From a bacterium (lineage in GTDB: Bacteria; AUK180): 55,740 bases of DNA. Each line of letters starts with the position of its first letter. The stretch's first letter is position 1. Shown one piece after another: positions 24,718-33,451 of the stretch. The stretch covers positions 1 to 55,740 of the forward strand of contig JAGLWT010000156.1 in the NCBI GenBank assembly GCA_023133295.1. Reading direction: 5' to 3'. The position numbers were made by a program, and so were the translations under genes. The notes under the pieces were generated by a model. That model was given only the letters and a program-made list of their open reading frames with translations. It was not told where the DNA came from and searched no databases.

Positions 24718-27700
24718 TTACTCGAACGCTACTGACATTATTTTGGAGACACCCTCTTCTTCCGAAGTAACTCCGTACAGGACATCCGCAAATTCCATTG
24801 AACGCTTATTATGTGTGATCACAATAAATTGTATATCCTCTGAAAATTTCTTTATCATTGAGAAAAATTTAACCAGATTCACTTCATCCATCGCCGAGTC
24901 AACCTCATCAAAAATACAAAACGGAGTAGGATTCTGAAGGAAAATAGCAAATATAAGAGCAGCGGTGATCAGGGCTTTCTCGCCACCTGAAGTCAGACTG
25001 AGTGTCTGAACATTCTTGCCCGGTATATGCACTTGGATATCGACTCCCGTTTCAAGAGGGTCATTCGGCGTGACCATTACTACCTTGGCGTTACCGCCAT
25101 TGAAGAGCTCCTTGAATGTCTTATCAAAATAAACATTGATATTCTCCAAAGAAGCGGCAAATTTTTCGCAAATATCAATATTCACTTTCTCGATCATTTC
25201 CATCAGGCGGTCCTTGGACTGGGAAACATCATCGAAATTGGTCTTCAAGAGCTCATATTCTTCCTGAAATTTACTATATTCTTCCTGTGCCTCGAAATTG
25301 ATAGCGCCAAGTCGTTCGATTTTTCCCGAAAGCAGGTCAACTTCTCCTTCAATGGCCGTTATGTCATGGCTGGCACCGTCCAGTTCATTCAGGAATCCCG
25401 AGATATCCGCTCTGTCGTCAAAATATTCCTCCAGATGGGAATATTCTGTTTTTGCTTGGACGATCAGGTCGGTCTTACCCTCTTCAAAGCTAGCCAATTC
25501 CTTGTCAATGCCGTCAAGCTCACTTCTTGAGTTAATAATTTCCCTGCTCAACTCTTCCTTCGCATCCTCTTTATCCTTCACTTCTTCATTTAGTGAGGAT
25601 AGTTGGCTCTCATAACCTTCCAGTTCTTCTGCGTTCTTGCCGATCTCGACCAAAAGGTCTTTGATCTCTATCCGTTTATGTTTAATGGATTCCTGGGATT
25701 CCTTGATCTCGCCTTTGTAAAATTTCAGATCCCTGTCGATCTCAAAGAGCAATGTTTCATAATTTGAAATATTGTTATCAAGATTGCCGAGCTCGCTTTC
25801 CAGAAGCCGGATATCACTCTGATTTCTGTCTTTGATCCTTTCATTCTCCAGAAGGTCATTCTCAAGCGCGGTTTTCGAGGAATGGTATTTCTCGTATTTC
25901 TCTCTGATCTCGGTATTTTCACCTCTGACGGTTTCAAGGGAATCCTCGATTTCAGTGAGCTGCTCCACATAATCCTGTATCTCTTTTTCATAGATCTCAA
26001 TTGTTTCTTCTTCGGTGGTCTTGTTCTCCTGAAAATTCTTAATGGCCTGCTCAATAGAAATTGTCTCTTCTTTATATCGCGACAGATCAAAGCTGATCTT
26101 TTTCTTTTTCTGCTTTATCTCTTCGATCTCTTCCCGAATGGTATTCGCTCTGGAGAATTTTTTCTGATACTCTTCTTCCAGCTTAACGACTTGTTTTTCC
26201 TTCGCTTTATGCTTTTGTTTTAACTCATTGATCTCTTCTTTAAGTGTCAGCAGGCCGCCTTCGTGAGATCGTTTTCCACCCACAACACGCCCATCGGAAT
26301 GGAATAACTCGCCGTTCAAAGTCACTATCCTGAAGCTCTTTCCTCTAAGCTCACCCTTCAGGCGGGTAGCGATATCCATATCTTTCACTACAATAACATT
26401 GCGGATAAAACGATCAATTATATCTTTGTAAGCGGGTATAGCGGAATAAAGGTCGACAGCCCATCCTACAACGCCCCCGATCATGGAAGGCAATTTAAAA
26501 GGAGCGCCATGACTTGGCTGAGAGTCCAGAGGAAGGAAGGTCACTCTTCCGCCTTTAATTCTGTTCAGATATTTAATGGCCCTTTTCGCATCGTCTTCCT
26601 GATCAACGATCACATAATGCAGAACAGCCCCGAAGGCAACTTCCAAGGCATGCGCGTGTGCCTTGGAGTAAGAGATCAGATTGGCAACAGCATCATGTAT
26701 GCCGGAGATGGAAGTATCGTCCTTCTGCGCGGATTTCTTCATCACATGCCGGACACCGCCGGGGAAAGCCGAGTAATTCTCAAGATTACTTGAAAGTATC
26801 TTGATCTTCTCGTTCAGAGAATCACATTCGACAGAGCTTTTTCCGAAAAGATCCTTCACATCGGCCATCTCATTTTCTGTCCGCAAATTTTCCTTTTCAA
26901 GATCTTCAAGAGTGGAATCAAATTCATCCATCTTGTCTTCGATCCGTTTAAGATCCGCTCTTGCGGCCTCCAGGTCATCGTTAAAATCGGTGATGCGCTT
27001 TTCAAAATTGCCCAGGCGCACTTTCAGATGCTCTATGCTGTTCTCCTTACTTGCCTTGGCGCTGGAAAGAGAGATCTTCTCGTTCTCCACTTCGGAAAGT
27101 TTGCCGGAAAAATTCATATATGTATCTTCGAGATCAGCGTTCTCCTTCTCAAGATGAGCAAGGTCTTTCTCTAATCCCTTCAATTTATCAATGATCATTT
27201 CAAGACCGGTTTCTAATTTCTTGCCTTCGGCTGATTTTTCCTTCGTATCGCTTTTCCATTCTTTCAATTGTTCCGCGTGTTTCTTCTTATTATCTTCGTT
27301 GCTAACTATCCGGCGCTTATCCTCGCTGATCAAGTCTTCCTTATTCGTGATATCCTGTATCATTAATTGCCGCTTATTCTCAAGGCCCGCTATCTGATTG
27401 CTGATAGACAGCTTTTTATTCACTTCGGCGGATTGGGAATTCCATGCCGATTTGATCTCCTGCTCTCTTTTTGCCCGCTCTTCTTCTTTTAACGAGATGG
27501 TCTTCAACAGTTCCGCTTTTTTTAAAGAGAGCGGGCTGCGCTTATCATCGTATTGCTTGATATCATCCTCGAATACAAGGTATTTAAGCCCGGAAAAGAG
27601 TTTCTTGATCTCAGCAAGCTTATTTCGGTAATCCATGTATCTCTCATACTTGGATACCGCCCGCTTCAATCCGCCGTATTGCTTATCTTTTTCAGCTATG

Positions 27701-28281
27701 ATATCGGCAATACGCTGAAGATTCTCCTCTGTACGATGAAGTTTTCTCTCCGTTTCGATCTTTTCGATCTTTTCGCCCATGACACCTGCGGCTTCCTCAA
27801 AAATGAGACGCCTTTCTTTCGTTGAGGCCAGGAGGAAGTTCTCTATCTTCCCCTGTTCAATTATGGCGTATGAGTTAGAAGTAATACCGGTATCAGCAAA
27901 GAGAGCAACGATCTCTTTCATCTTTGCGCGGCGGTCGTTTATAGTGAACTTAGAACTTTTATCCCTTGAAAATTTTCTGGAAACCGTGATCTCGTCAAGG
28001 TCCATCCTTAACTTCCGGTCGAGATTATCAAATTTCAATTCTACTTCGGCAAATCCTGACGGGTTCATCTTGTCATTGCCCTTGAAGATAACATCCTCCA
28101 TCTGGCCGCCTCTGAGGGATTTCGGGCTCTTTTCCCCCAAGGTCCATTTTACAGCGTCCACGACATTGGATTTACCGGAGCCATTGGGTCCGATAATGAT
28201 ATTTATCCCGCTCTTTAATTCAATTTTAGTTTTTCGCGGAAATGTTTTAAATCCCTTCAGGGCAACTGATTTGAGTTTCAA
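24718..28281 (-). CDS. smc: Chromosome partition/condensation ATPase SMC
   Basis: 1187 residues, the usual SMC length. Walker A GPNGSGKSN lies at 31-39, the Q-loop follows near 145, two long coiled coils flank a hinge near 510-660 (SGIHDAVANLI through GGKRSHEGG), and the C-terminal head has the signature SLTSGGEKAL and Walker B FCIFDEVDSAMDE. It organises and segregates the chromosome together with ScpA/B, which are not in the window. It is 6 nt downstream of etfA and cotranscribed with metabolic genes, an unusual upstream partner. Confidence 0.97.
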   Translation of the reverse strand: MKLKSVALKGFKTFPRKTKIELKSGINIIIGPNGSGKSNVVDAVKWTLGEKSPKSLRGGQMEDVIFKGNDKMNPSGFAEVELKFDNLDRKLRMDLDEITVSRKFSRDKSSKFTINDRRAKMKEIVALFADTGITSNSYAIIEQGKIENFLLASTKERRLIFEEAAGVMGEKIEKIETERKLHRTEENLQRIADIIAEKDKQYGGLKRAVSKYERYMDYRNKLAEIKKLFSGLKYLVFEDDIKQYDDKRSPLSLKKAELLKTISLKEEERAKREQEIKSAWNSQSAEVNKKLSISNQIAGLENKRQLMIQDITNKEDLISEDKRRIVSNEDNKKKHAEQLKEWKSDTKEKSAEGKKLETGLEMIIDKLKGLEKDLAHLEKENADLEDTYMNFSGKLSEVENEKISLSSAKASKENSIEHLKVRLGNFEKRITDFNDDLEAARADLKRIEDKMDEFDSTLEDLEKENLRTENEMADVKDLFGKSSVECDSLNEKIKILSSNLENYSAFPGGVRHVMKKSAQKDDTSISGIHDAVANLISYSKAHAHALEVAFGAVLHYVIVDQEDDAKRAIKYLNRIKGGRVTFLPLDSQPSHGAPFKLPSMIGGVVGWAVDLYSAIPAYKDIIDRFIRNVIVVKDMDIATRLKGELRGKSFRIVTLNGELFHSDGRVVGGKRSHEGGLLTLKEEINELKQKHKAKEKQVVKLEEEYQKKFSRANTIREEIEEIKQKKKKISFDLSRYKEETISIEQAIKNFQENKTTEEETIEIYEKEIQDYVEQLTEIEDSLETVRGENTEIREKYEKYHSSKTALENDLLENERIKDRNQSDIRLLESELGNLDNNISNYETLLFEIDRDLKFYKGEIKESQESIKHKRIEIKDLLVEIGKNAEELEGYESQLSSLNEEVKDKEDAKEELSREIINSRSELDGIDKELASFEEGKTDLIVQAKTEYSHLEEYFDDRADISGFLNELDGASHDITAIEGEVDLLSGKIERLGAINFEAQEEYSKFQEEYELLKTNFDDVSQSKDRLMEMIEKVNIDICEKFAASLENINVYFDKTFKELFNGGNAKVVMVTPNDPLETGVDIQVHIPGKNVQTLSLTSGGEKALITAALIFAIFLQNPTPFCIFDEVDSAMDEVNLVKFFSMIKKFSEDIQFIVITHNKRSMEFADVLYGVTSEEEGVSKIMSVAFE

Positions 28282-28287
28282 CTTACC

Positions 28288-29271
28288 TTAACCAAGCAGC
28301 TCCGTCAATTTCGGTGCGATCTCAAAAAGGTCTCCAACGATCCCATAATCCGCTACATTAAAGATAGGAGCGTTCGGATCCTTGTTGACAGCGATAATAT
28401 AATCGGCCGACTTCATTCCGACCTGATGCTGAATAGCACCTGAGATACCAAGGGCAATATACAATTTAGGCATAACGGTCGTACCTGTCTGGCCGACCTG
28501 ATGCGCATAAGAGATCCATCCCGCATCAACAGCCGCGCGGGAAGCTCCCACGGCAGCGTTCAATTTGGCCGCAAGATCAAAAACGACCTTGAAGTTGGCT
28601 TTATCCCCGAGGCCGCGGCCGCCGGAAACAATAATATCAGAATCGGCAAGATTAACCATTTCTTCTATACTTCTTACCGCTTCAATGATCTTCAGAGGCG
28701 AATCGCCGTCAATATAGGTGAATTTCGTGATATTCTTCTCTTTGCTGTATCCGGTCTCTACCTTGAAGACCTTCGGCCTTACCGTTGACATCTGAAGATG
28801 CTTCGGGGTCTTGATGGTAGCCATCAGATTGCCGCCGAATGCGGGGCGGGTCTGCAGAAGGAGTCCTGTACCCTCTTCAATATCCAACTCGGTGCAATCG
28901 GCTGTCAGGCCGGCTTTCATTGTAATAGCAAGCTTGGGCATCAGCGAACGGCCCTGAGGAGTTGCGCCGGCAAGTACGATACCCGGCTCTTCCTCAGTTA
29001 TCACAGCGGCTATATTTCGCAGATAATGAACATCGTTCAGATGCTGAAGCTTCTCATGGTCCAGAAGTATTACTTTGTCAGCGCCGGATTTAAATAGGCC
29101 GTCCGCCTGAGCGTTGTCTATCTGATATCCGGGGACAAGAACTACTACTTCCCCATTGTTCTTTTTTGAGAGCTCTGCTCCTTCCGAAACCAGTTCAAAT
29201 GTAACATGGTGAATACTGCTTTCCCTGCATTCCCCTATAATAAGTATTTTATTCTTTGTGCTCATCTTCAT
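28288..29271 (-). CDS. etfA: Electron transfer flavoprotein alpha subunit
   Basis: 327 residues. The C-terminal FAD domain shows SGGRGLGDK near 215, GASRAAVDAGW near 241, the SGAIQHQVGMKSADYIIAVN block near 275 and PIFNVADYGIVGD near 300, all typical of EtfA. The N-terminal domain has no added ferredoxin module. It binds the electron-transferring FAD and pairs with the EtfB encoded 4 nt upstream. With the acyl-CoA dehydrogenase it makes a butyryl-CoA-dehydrogenase/Etf-type system. Confidence 0.96.
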   Translation of the reverse strand: MKMSTKNKILIIGECRESSIHHVTFELVSEGAELSKKNNGEVVVLVPGYQIDNAQADGLFKSGADKVILLDHEKLQHLNDVHYLRNIAAVITEEEPGIVLAGATPQGRSLMPKLAITMKAGLTADCTELDIEEGTGLLLQTRPAFGGNLMATIKTPKHLQMSTVRPKVFKVETGYSKEKNITKFTYIDGDSPLKIIEAVRSIEEMVNLADSDIIVSGGRGLGDKANFKVVFDLAAKLNAAVGASRAAVDAGWISYAHQVGQTGTTVMPKLYIALGISGAIQHQVGMKSADYIIAVNKDPNAPIFNVADYGIVGDLFEIAPKLTELLG

Positions 29272-29275
29272 TCTC

Positions 29276-30067
29276 CTAAGCCAGGTGGTTCTCTTTGATG
29301 AACTTGAAAATGCCTTTTACCGTTTCCAGATCATCACCTTCAACCTTGATACCGCCCTTTTTTGGTGGGGGGGTAAATGCTTTTACGACTCGTGTAGGAG
29401 AACCCGTGAACCCGATATTCGCTTCATCGGTATTAAGATCATCTGCACCCCAGACCGGGATTTCCGCCTTCTTCGCGGCCATCTTGCCGCGGAATGAAGG
29501 GATACGCGGTTCATTCAATTCCTTGAGGACGGTCATAAGAAATTTCCCTTTGACCTCGATGATATCAAAGCCCTCGCTTCTCATTCTCTCGACCTTAGCA
29601 TGGCCGGGCTCGAGCTCATCGATCTTTCTCACATATGTAACAGAGGGTATTTTCAGCCAGGTAGCTACACCGGGGCCGACCTGCGCGGTATCTCCATCGG
29701 TCGCCTGTTTACCTGCTATCAATACATCAAAATCGCCTAATTTTTCAACTGCTTTAGAAAGGATATATGAGGTCGCCCAAGTATCGGAAGCGGCAAATTT
29801 CTTATCTGAAAGGAGTATGCCCTTATCAATACCCATAGAAATAGCTTCTCTTAATGCGGCATCGGCCTGAGGAGGGCCCATGGTCATGACGACCGTTTCT
29901 GTATCTCCCCATTTATCCTTGATCTTCAAGGCCTCTTCGATCGCATACATATCGAACGGATTGATGATCGATGGAACACCTTCTCGTATCATGGTGTTCG
30001 TAACCGGATCGATCTTGAGTTCAGCCGTATCCGGTACCTGTTTTATAAATACTACTACCCTTTTCAT
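29276..30067 (-). CDS. etfB: Electron transfer flavoprotein beta subunit, bifurcating-type signature
   Basis: 263 residues. N-terminal VFIKQVPDT and the nucleotide-binding segment AGKQATDGDTAQVGPG (118-133) are visible. The DGDTAQVGP version is what I know from electron-bifurcating Etf proteins that hold a second FAD; canonical mitochondrial-type EtfB has DDDxNQTG and binds AMP. So bifurcation of NADH electrons to ferredoxin and an enoyl-CoA is likely, but this is a motif-based inference. The gene follows the acyl-CoA dehydrogenase by 1 nt. Confidence 0.96.
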   Translation of the reverse strand: MKRVVVFIKQVPDTAELKIDPVTNTMIREGVPSIINPFDMYAIEEALKIKDKWGDTETVVMTMGPPQADAALREAISMGIDKGILLSDKKFAASDTWATSYILSKAVEKLGDFDVLIAGKQATDGDTAQVGPGVATWLKIPSVTYVRKIDELEPGHAKVERMRSEGFDIIEVKGKFLMTVLKELNEPRIPSFRGKMAAKKAEIPVWGADDLNTDEANIGFTGSPTRVVKAFTPPPKKGGIKVEGDDLETVKGIFKFIKENHLA

Positions 30068-30068
30068 A

Positions 30069-31238
30069 TTACTTCCTTAATCTCGACAGCTCCTTGGCTA
30101 AATGTGAGGCTATGACTTCTCTTTGGATCTGATTCGTACCTTCGAAGATCTGAGTGATCTTTGCGTCTCGCATCATTTTTTCCACGGGATACTCTTTCAT
30201 ATATCCGTATCCGCCGAGAACCTGTACGGCATCAGTTGTAACCTCCATCGCTACATCCGAGGCGAATGTCTTCGCCATTGCCGAGTATCCGCCCGTATTT
30301 TTTGCACCGGAGTCGACCAGCTTGGATACATTGTATATCAGCGCCCTGGCGGCTTCGATCTTTATTGCCATGTCAGCGATCATAAATCTGACCGCCTGGA
30401 ACGAATATATCTTACTTCCGAACTGTATCCTCTCCTGTGCATAGCTGAGCGCCGCTTCCATCGCGCCTTGAGCTATTCCAAGGGCCTGTGCGGCAACACC
30501 GGGACGGGATTGATCAAAGGTTCCCATAGCAATTCTGAAGCCAGTTCCTTCCCTGCCGATCAGATTTTCAGCGGGGACCTTGCAGTTATTGAATATCAAT
30601 TCCACTGTCTCCGAAGCTCTTATACCCATTTTGTTTTCTTTCTTACCGATCTCAAGACCCTCGGTTTCACTATCGACGATAAATGCGGTCATTCCCCGTA
30701 TTCCACGGGTAGGATCTACGGTCGCGAACACCGAATGCACTCCGGCAACGCCGCCGTTGGTGATCCACTGCTTTGTTCCGTTAAGGATATAATGATCCCC
30801 TTCCTTCGTTGCGGTCGTCCTGACATTTGAGGCATCGGACCCGGCTTCGGACTCGGTCAGGGCAAAAGCTGCTATCTTCTCGCCGGAAGCTATTGAAGGA
30901 AGAAATTTTTTCTTCTGCTCTTCACTTCCGTACAAAAGAATGGGAAAAGCTCCCAAAGCGCTGCCCGCGTAAGCAAGAGCGATTCCGCCGCAAACCCTTG
31001 AAAGCTCCTCTGTAACCAGAGACATTTCAAATATTCCCATGCCGAGGCCATCGTATTCTTCCGGCACGAAAACCCGGTAAAGGTCTGACTTAGCCAGAAT
31101 TTCAACGATCTCATTCGGAAAGATCTGCCCTTCATCATACTCTTCTCTAATAGGCAGGATCTTCTCGTCGGCTATCTGCTTCGCGATCTCAACTATTGCC
31201 TGCTGTTCTTCGGTCAATTCATAGTTCATCTTAACCAT
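30069..31238 (-). CDS. Acyl-CoA dehydrogenase (butyryl-CoA dehydrogenase-like)
   Basis: 389 residues from ATG 31238, which follows GGGGGA by about 5 nt; a TTG 12 nt upstream is less likely. FAD/substrate motifs ALTESEAGSDASN near 122, WITNGG near 155, the RVCGGIALAY segment near 80 and the C-terminal catalytic-Glu motif IFEGTNQIQRE near 367. The glutamate is at the short-chain (MCAD/SCAD-type) position. Gene order acd-etfB-etfA matches clostridial-type bifurcating Bcd/Etf complexes. Reaction: acyl-CoA to enoyl-CoA or, more likely in a fermenter, the reverse. Confidence 0.94.
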   Translation of the reverse strand: MVKMNYELTEEQQAIVEIAKQIADEKILPIREEYDEGQIFPNEIVEILAKSDLYRVFVPEEYDGLGMGIFEMSLVTEELSRVCGGIALAYAGSALGAFPILLYGSEEQKKKFLPSIASGEKIAAFALTESEAGSDASNVRTTATKEGDHYILNGTKQWITNGGVAGVHSVFATVDPTRGIRGMTAFIVDSETEGLEIGKKENKMGIRASETVELIFNNCKVPAENLIGREGTGFRIAMGTFDQSRPGVAAQALGIAQGAMEAALSYAQERIQFGSKIYSFQAVRFMIADMAIKIEAARALIYNVSKLVDSGAKNTGGYSAMAKTFASDVAMEVTTDAVQVLGGYGYMKEYPVEKMMRDAKITQIFEGTNQIQREVIASHLAKELSRLRK

Positions 31239-31255
31239 ATCTTCCCCCAAACTTG

Positions 31256-31897
31256 TTATTTATTCAGAAGTTCTGTAATGAACTTCATCTCGGGCTGCGC
31301 GCCCACAGTAATATTCTCTTCCTTGAGGTCCACGACCTGCTGAGGAACTGAAGACACATTGAATCTTTCGGATAATTCCTGTGCTTCCGTGGCTTCGACA
31401 CAGATCCCGCGAACCTTCTTATTGACAAAGGCGAGCGAATGCGCCAGGACAACAGAGCCCGGGCAATAGGGACATGTGGGAGTAACAAAAACATGTATCG
31501 TCTTCTCGGTATCCAGCTCCCCGATCTTCTTTATTCCATTGTCGGACAGTGAACTTTTTCCGGAAGCGAGCATCTTGATCCCTTCGATAAGGCTCCTCGC
31601 CTCATATCCAAGGGGCGCACCCATGAATTCGATCCGGTAACCTTGATCGTAGCCCAGAAAGATATATGGGAATACATCGATCTGATTCTTCTTGGAAATT
31701 TCAGAATCGCTTGGTAGCACTTCCACTTTTATCTTATCACTGAGCTCCGACAGCTCACCTAAAAAATTAATTGTAAATTCCGTATACTCGTTATTTTCAG
31801 GTCCCTTGATCACCTTCACATCCACATCATTCTTGAAGGATGCGAATTCTTTTACCAGCTCTTTGTGATCATTTTCGCCTATCAATCTCTCGGCCAT
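31256..31897 (-). CDS. Glutaredoxin/PDO-like protein with two thioredoxin folds
   Basis: 213 residues. The C-terminal half has TPTCPYCPG near residue 139 followed by the cis-Pro strand VSSVPQQV, a complete redox-active thioredoxin/glutaredoxin fold. The N-terminal half has the same fold but no cysteines where archaeal protein disulfide oxidoreductases have CxxC. It resembles the N-terminal region of AhpF or PDO with one dead site. AGGAGA lies 5 nt before ATG 31897. First gene of the unit leading into acd-etfBA, so it may hold thiol-sensitive enzymes reduced; this is inferred. Confidence 0.85.
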   Translation of the reverse strand: MAERLIGENDHKELVKEFASFKNDVDVKVIKGPENNEYTEFTINFLGELSELSDKIKVEVLPSDSEISKKNQIDVFPYIFLGYDQGYRIEFMGAPLGYEARSLIEGIKMLASGKSSLSDNGIKKIGELDTEKTIHVFVTPTCPYCPGSVVLAHSLAFVNKKVRGICVEATEAQELSERFNVSSVPQQVVDLKEENITVGAQPEMKFITELLNK

Positions 31898-31924
31898 ATC
31901 TTTCTCCTAATATAATGATTTGTT

Positions 31925-31953
31925 ATTTTACCAAATTTATTGATTGAATTCAA
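31925..31953 (-). promoter_or_regulatory. Promoter of the PDO-acd-etfBA-smc-ftsY unit
   Basis: Minus-strand -35 TTGAAT (31953-31948) and -10 TAAAAT (31930-31925) with a 17-nt spacer. The leader to ATG 31897 is about 20 nt and contains the AGGAGA site. No later promoter is obvious before ftsY. Confidence 0.6.
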
Positions 31954-32011
31954 GATAATCAGCAAGCCCGTTGAATGTGTCGCGTGTGGCGTGTCACATA
32001 TCACGTGCATC

Positions 32012-32045
32012 ATGTCGCATTGTCGTAATTACGACAATGCGACAT
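32012..32045. repeat. 34-bp perfect palindrome at the end of the broken arsR
   Basis: Arms of 17 bp (32012-32028 and 32029-32045) are exact reverse complements with no spacer. In RNA either strand would fold into a 15-bp stem with a small loop. The restored frame of the frameshifted arsR ends at TAA in its centre (32031-32029). No T-run follows on either side. It could be a Rho-independent-like 3' stabiliser, a regulator site or the end of a mobile repeat. Confidence 0.8.
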
Positions 32046-32335
32046 TGAACAATTCGTTTCTACTTAATATTTCTTCAACATGTTCTATTATTTCCATGAT
32101 TTCTTTCTTCTTCAAACTGTTTTAACACATTTCTATCCTTCGTAATATAGTACAAGATATCGAAGTCTCTTAATATTTTTAGATGCTTTGATACAGTTGT
32201 GGGACTTTTCCCTATTAAAGTTCCAATTTCGCCCGTACATACCGCTCGCTTTGACAGCAACTTTATTATTTTATAACGAGTGGGACAACTCAATGCCTTA
32301 AAAATACTTACTGCCCTTTTCTCTGCTTCTTTCAT
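32029..32335 (-). pseudogene. ArsR-family regulator, probably frameshifted
   Basis: The frame from ATG 32335 encodes a good ArsR helix-turn-helix (ALSCPTRYKIIKLL, SPTTVSKHLKIL) and then runs off into 15 unlikely residues ending at 32075 (86 aa). If one base is dropped around 32118-32125, near TTAAAACAG, the other frame continues as SLKKKEIMEIIEHVEEILSR, a normal ArsR C-terminal helix, and stops at 32029 for a length of about 102. So the gene is likely disrupted by a single-base change, or the base is a sequencing error. AAGGGGGG precedes the start. It sits just upstream of the PDO-acd operon, its plausible former target. Confidence 0.65.
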
Positions 32336-32403
32336 TATTAAATCCCCCCTTCTATGATCTTGGTAGTTTTCTTTCTTCTATCTCATCTATCGAATTCTAA
32401 ACC

Positions 32404-32829
32404 TCAGCGCCTTAACTCTATTAGCTCCCGCAATCTCGCGATATCATTCCGCATTCCCTGCAGCATTTTCGAATCAGCTTTCAGGAGTAATTTCACCCCT
32501 GCTGTAATAAGTGTCTTCGCAAAACCGGCGGCTATCGAAAGAAGTATAATAAATGCGAATATGCCGATGCCGACACGAAAATTTTCGGGGATATTGATAT
32601 CTACCCGCCCCGTATCTTGAGTCTTGATCCGGCTTACCATTTCACTTTGGAAATAGTCGACAAGGCCTACTTTTTCAGGTGATTTTATCATACCGATAAG
32701 ATTGCTGAAAACCCAGATGCCCAGAGCAATCCCGATGCCGATCAGAAGGAAGCCCAGCAGGCGGTTTACCCGTGCATCTCTATCTTCACTGGATTCAGTT
32801 AATAGCTGATTGTCATTTTCAATATCCAT
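32404..32829 (-). CDS. Small two-span membrane protein of unknown function
   Basis: 141 residues. Two hydrophobic segments, about 25-46 and 86-112, enclose a loop of about 40 residues with charged and polar residues. The N-terminus is acidic and the C-terminus is a charged helix ending IARLRELIELRR. I recognise no family. A good promoter lies upstream and AAAGGAG stands 5 nt before the ATG, so it is expressed as a single gene. The topology (both ends on the same side) is inferred. Confidence 0.75.
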   Translation of the reverse strand: MDIENDNQLLTESSEDRDARVNRLLGFLLIGIGIALGIWVFSNLIGMIKSPEKVGLVDYFQSEMVSRIKTQDTGRVDINIPENFRVGIGIFAFIILLSIAAGFAKTLITAGVKLLLKADSKMLQGMRNDIARLRELIELRR

Positions 32830-32846
32830 GTCCGCTCCTTTCCGTC

Positions 32847-32875
32847 ATTATACTTGTTTCAGGAAAGTATTTCAA
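32847..32875 (-). promoter_or_regulatory. Promoter of the small membrane protein gene
   Basis: Minus-strand -35 TTGAAA (32875-32870) and perfect -10 TATAAT (32852-32847) with a 17-nt spacer, about 17 nt before the ATG at 32829. Confidence 0.7.
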
Positions 32876-32917
32876 GATATGTGCACAAGCCTTTGGCAGT
32901 ACGTCCAACATCGTACT

Positions 32918-32936
32918 CAGTCTGTGTAGCAGACTG
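32918..32936. repeat. 7-bp stem-loop downstream of arsC-like gene
   Basis: CAGTCTG and CAGACTG pair around a 5-nt loop. It follows the arsC-like gene by about 90 nt in the direction of transcription and precedes the next promoter. No T-run is attached. The gap 32876-33025 otherwise holds only a low-complexity stretch rich in CACG/ACGT words (32995-33025). Confidence 0.4.
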
Positions 32937-33025
32937 ATGTGTACGGCCATCATCATTTATTAAAAACAAGATTCCTTTTTCTCAACTTGCGAACTCACCT
33001 CACGCGACACGTCAGGCGTCACATG

Positions 33026-33451
33026 TTACAATATCAATAACTGAAATTTCTCGCCAAGCTGCAGTATCTTCTTCTTTATCAAGTCACGAGATTCTGAATA
33101 CTTCGGCAGGTCACCGCCCCAGGGGTCTTCAATACCCCAATCCTCGATAAAATCCCCCGTCAATTCAGGGCAAGCGATCTCACAACCCATCTTTATCACG
33201 ATGTCAAGCACCGCGGGGATCTCCCGCAAGGATTTTGGACAGTATGATGAGATATCTATGCCTTCCTGTCTCATTACTTCAATTGCGTTTACGGCAACTT
33301 GCTTTGAGGGGGAAGTGCCGGCGCTGAATATCTCGACTGATTCTTTATACAATGCTCGGGCGAATCCTTCCGCCATCTGACTGCGGCATGAATTCCCGAT
33401 ACATATGAATGCTATTTTCAACTTTAGGGACGGAGGTTTATTTTGTTGCAT
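33026..33451 (-). CDS. ArsC-type low-molecular-weight phosphatase / arsenate reductase
   Basis: 141 residues. The phosphatase loop CIGNSCRS (Cys17 to Arg23 is C-x5-R) and MAEGFA are those of the LMW-PTP/ArsC family. EDPWGGD near 114 supplies the general-acid Asp. Cysteines in MGCEIAC near 90 match the second and third redox cysteines of thioredoxin-coupled arsenate reductase. The first nine residues (MQQNKPPSL) are encoded inside the end of the neighbouring transposase element, so the original start was probably near KLKIAF and has been replaced. It overlaps the transposase gene by 28 nt. No other ars genes are close. Confidence 0.85.
   Translation of the reverse strand: MQQNKPPSLKLKIAFICIGNSCRSQMAEGFARALYKESVEIFSAGTSPSKQVAVNAIEVMRQEGIDISSYCPKSLREIPAVLDIVIKMGCEIACPELTGDFIEDWGIEDPWGGDLPKYSESRDLIKKKILQLGEKFQLLIL

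Noticed and set aside
24718..28281. Long frames on the strand opposite smc and other real genes
   Set aside because: They are codon-bias shadows of well supported genes with complete motifs.
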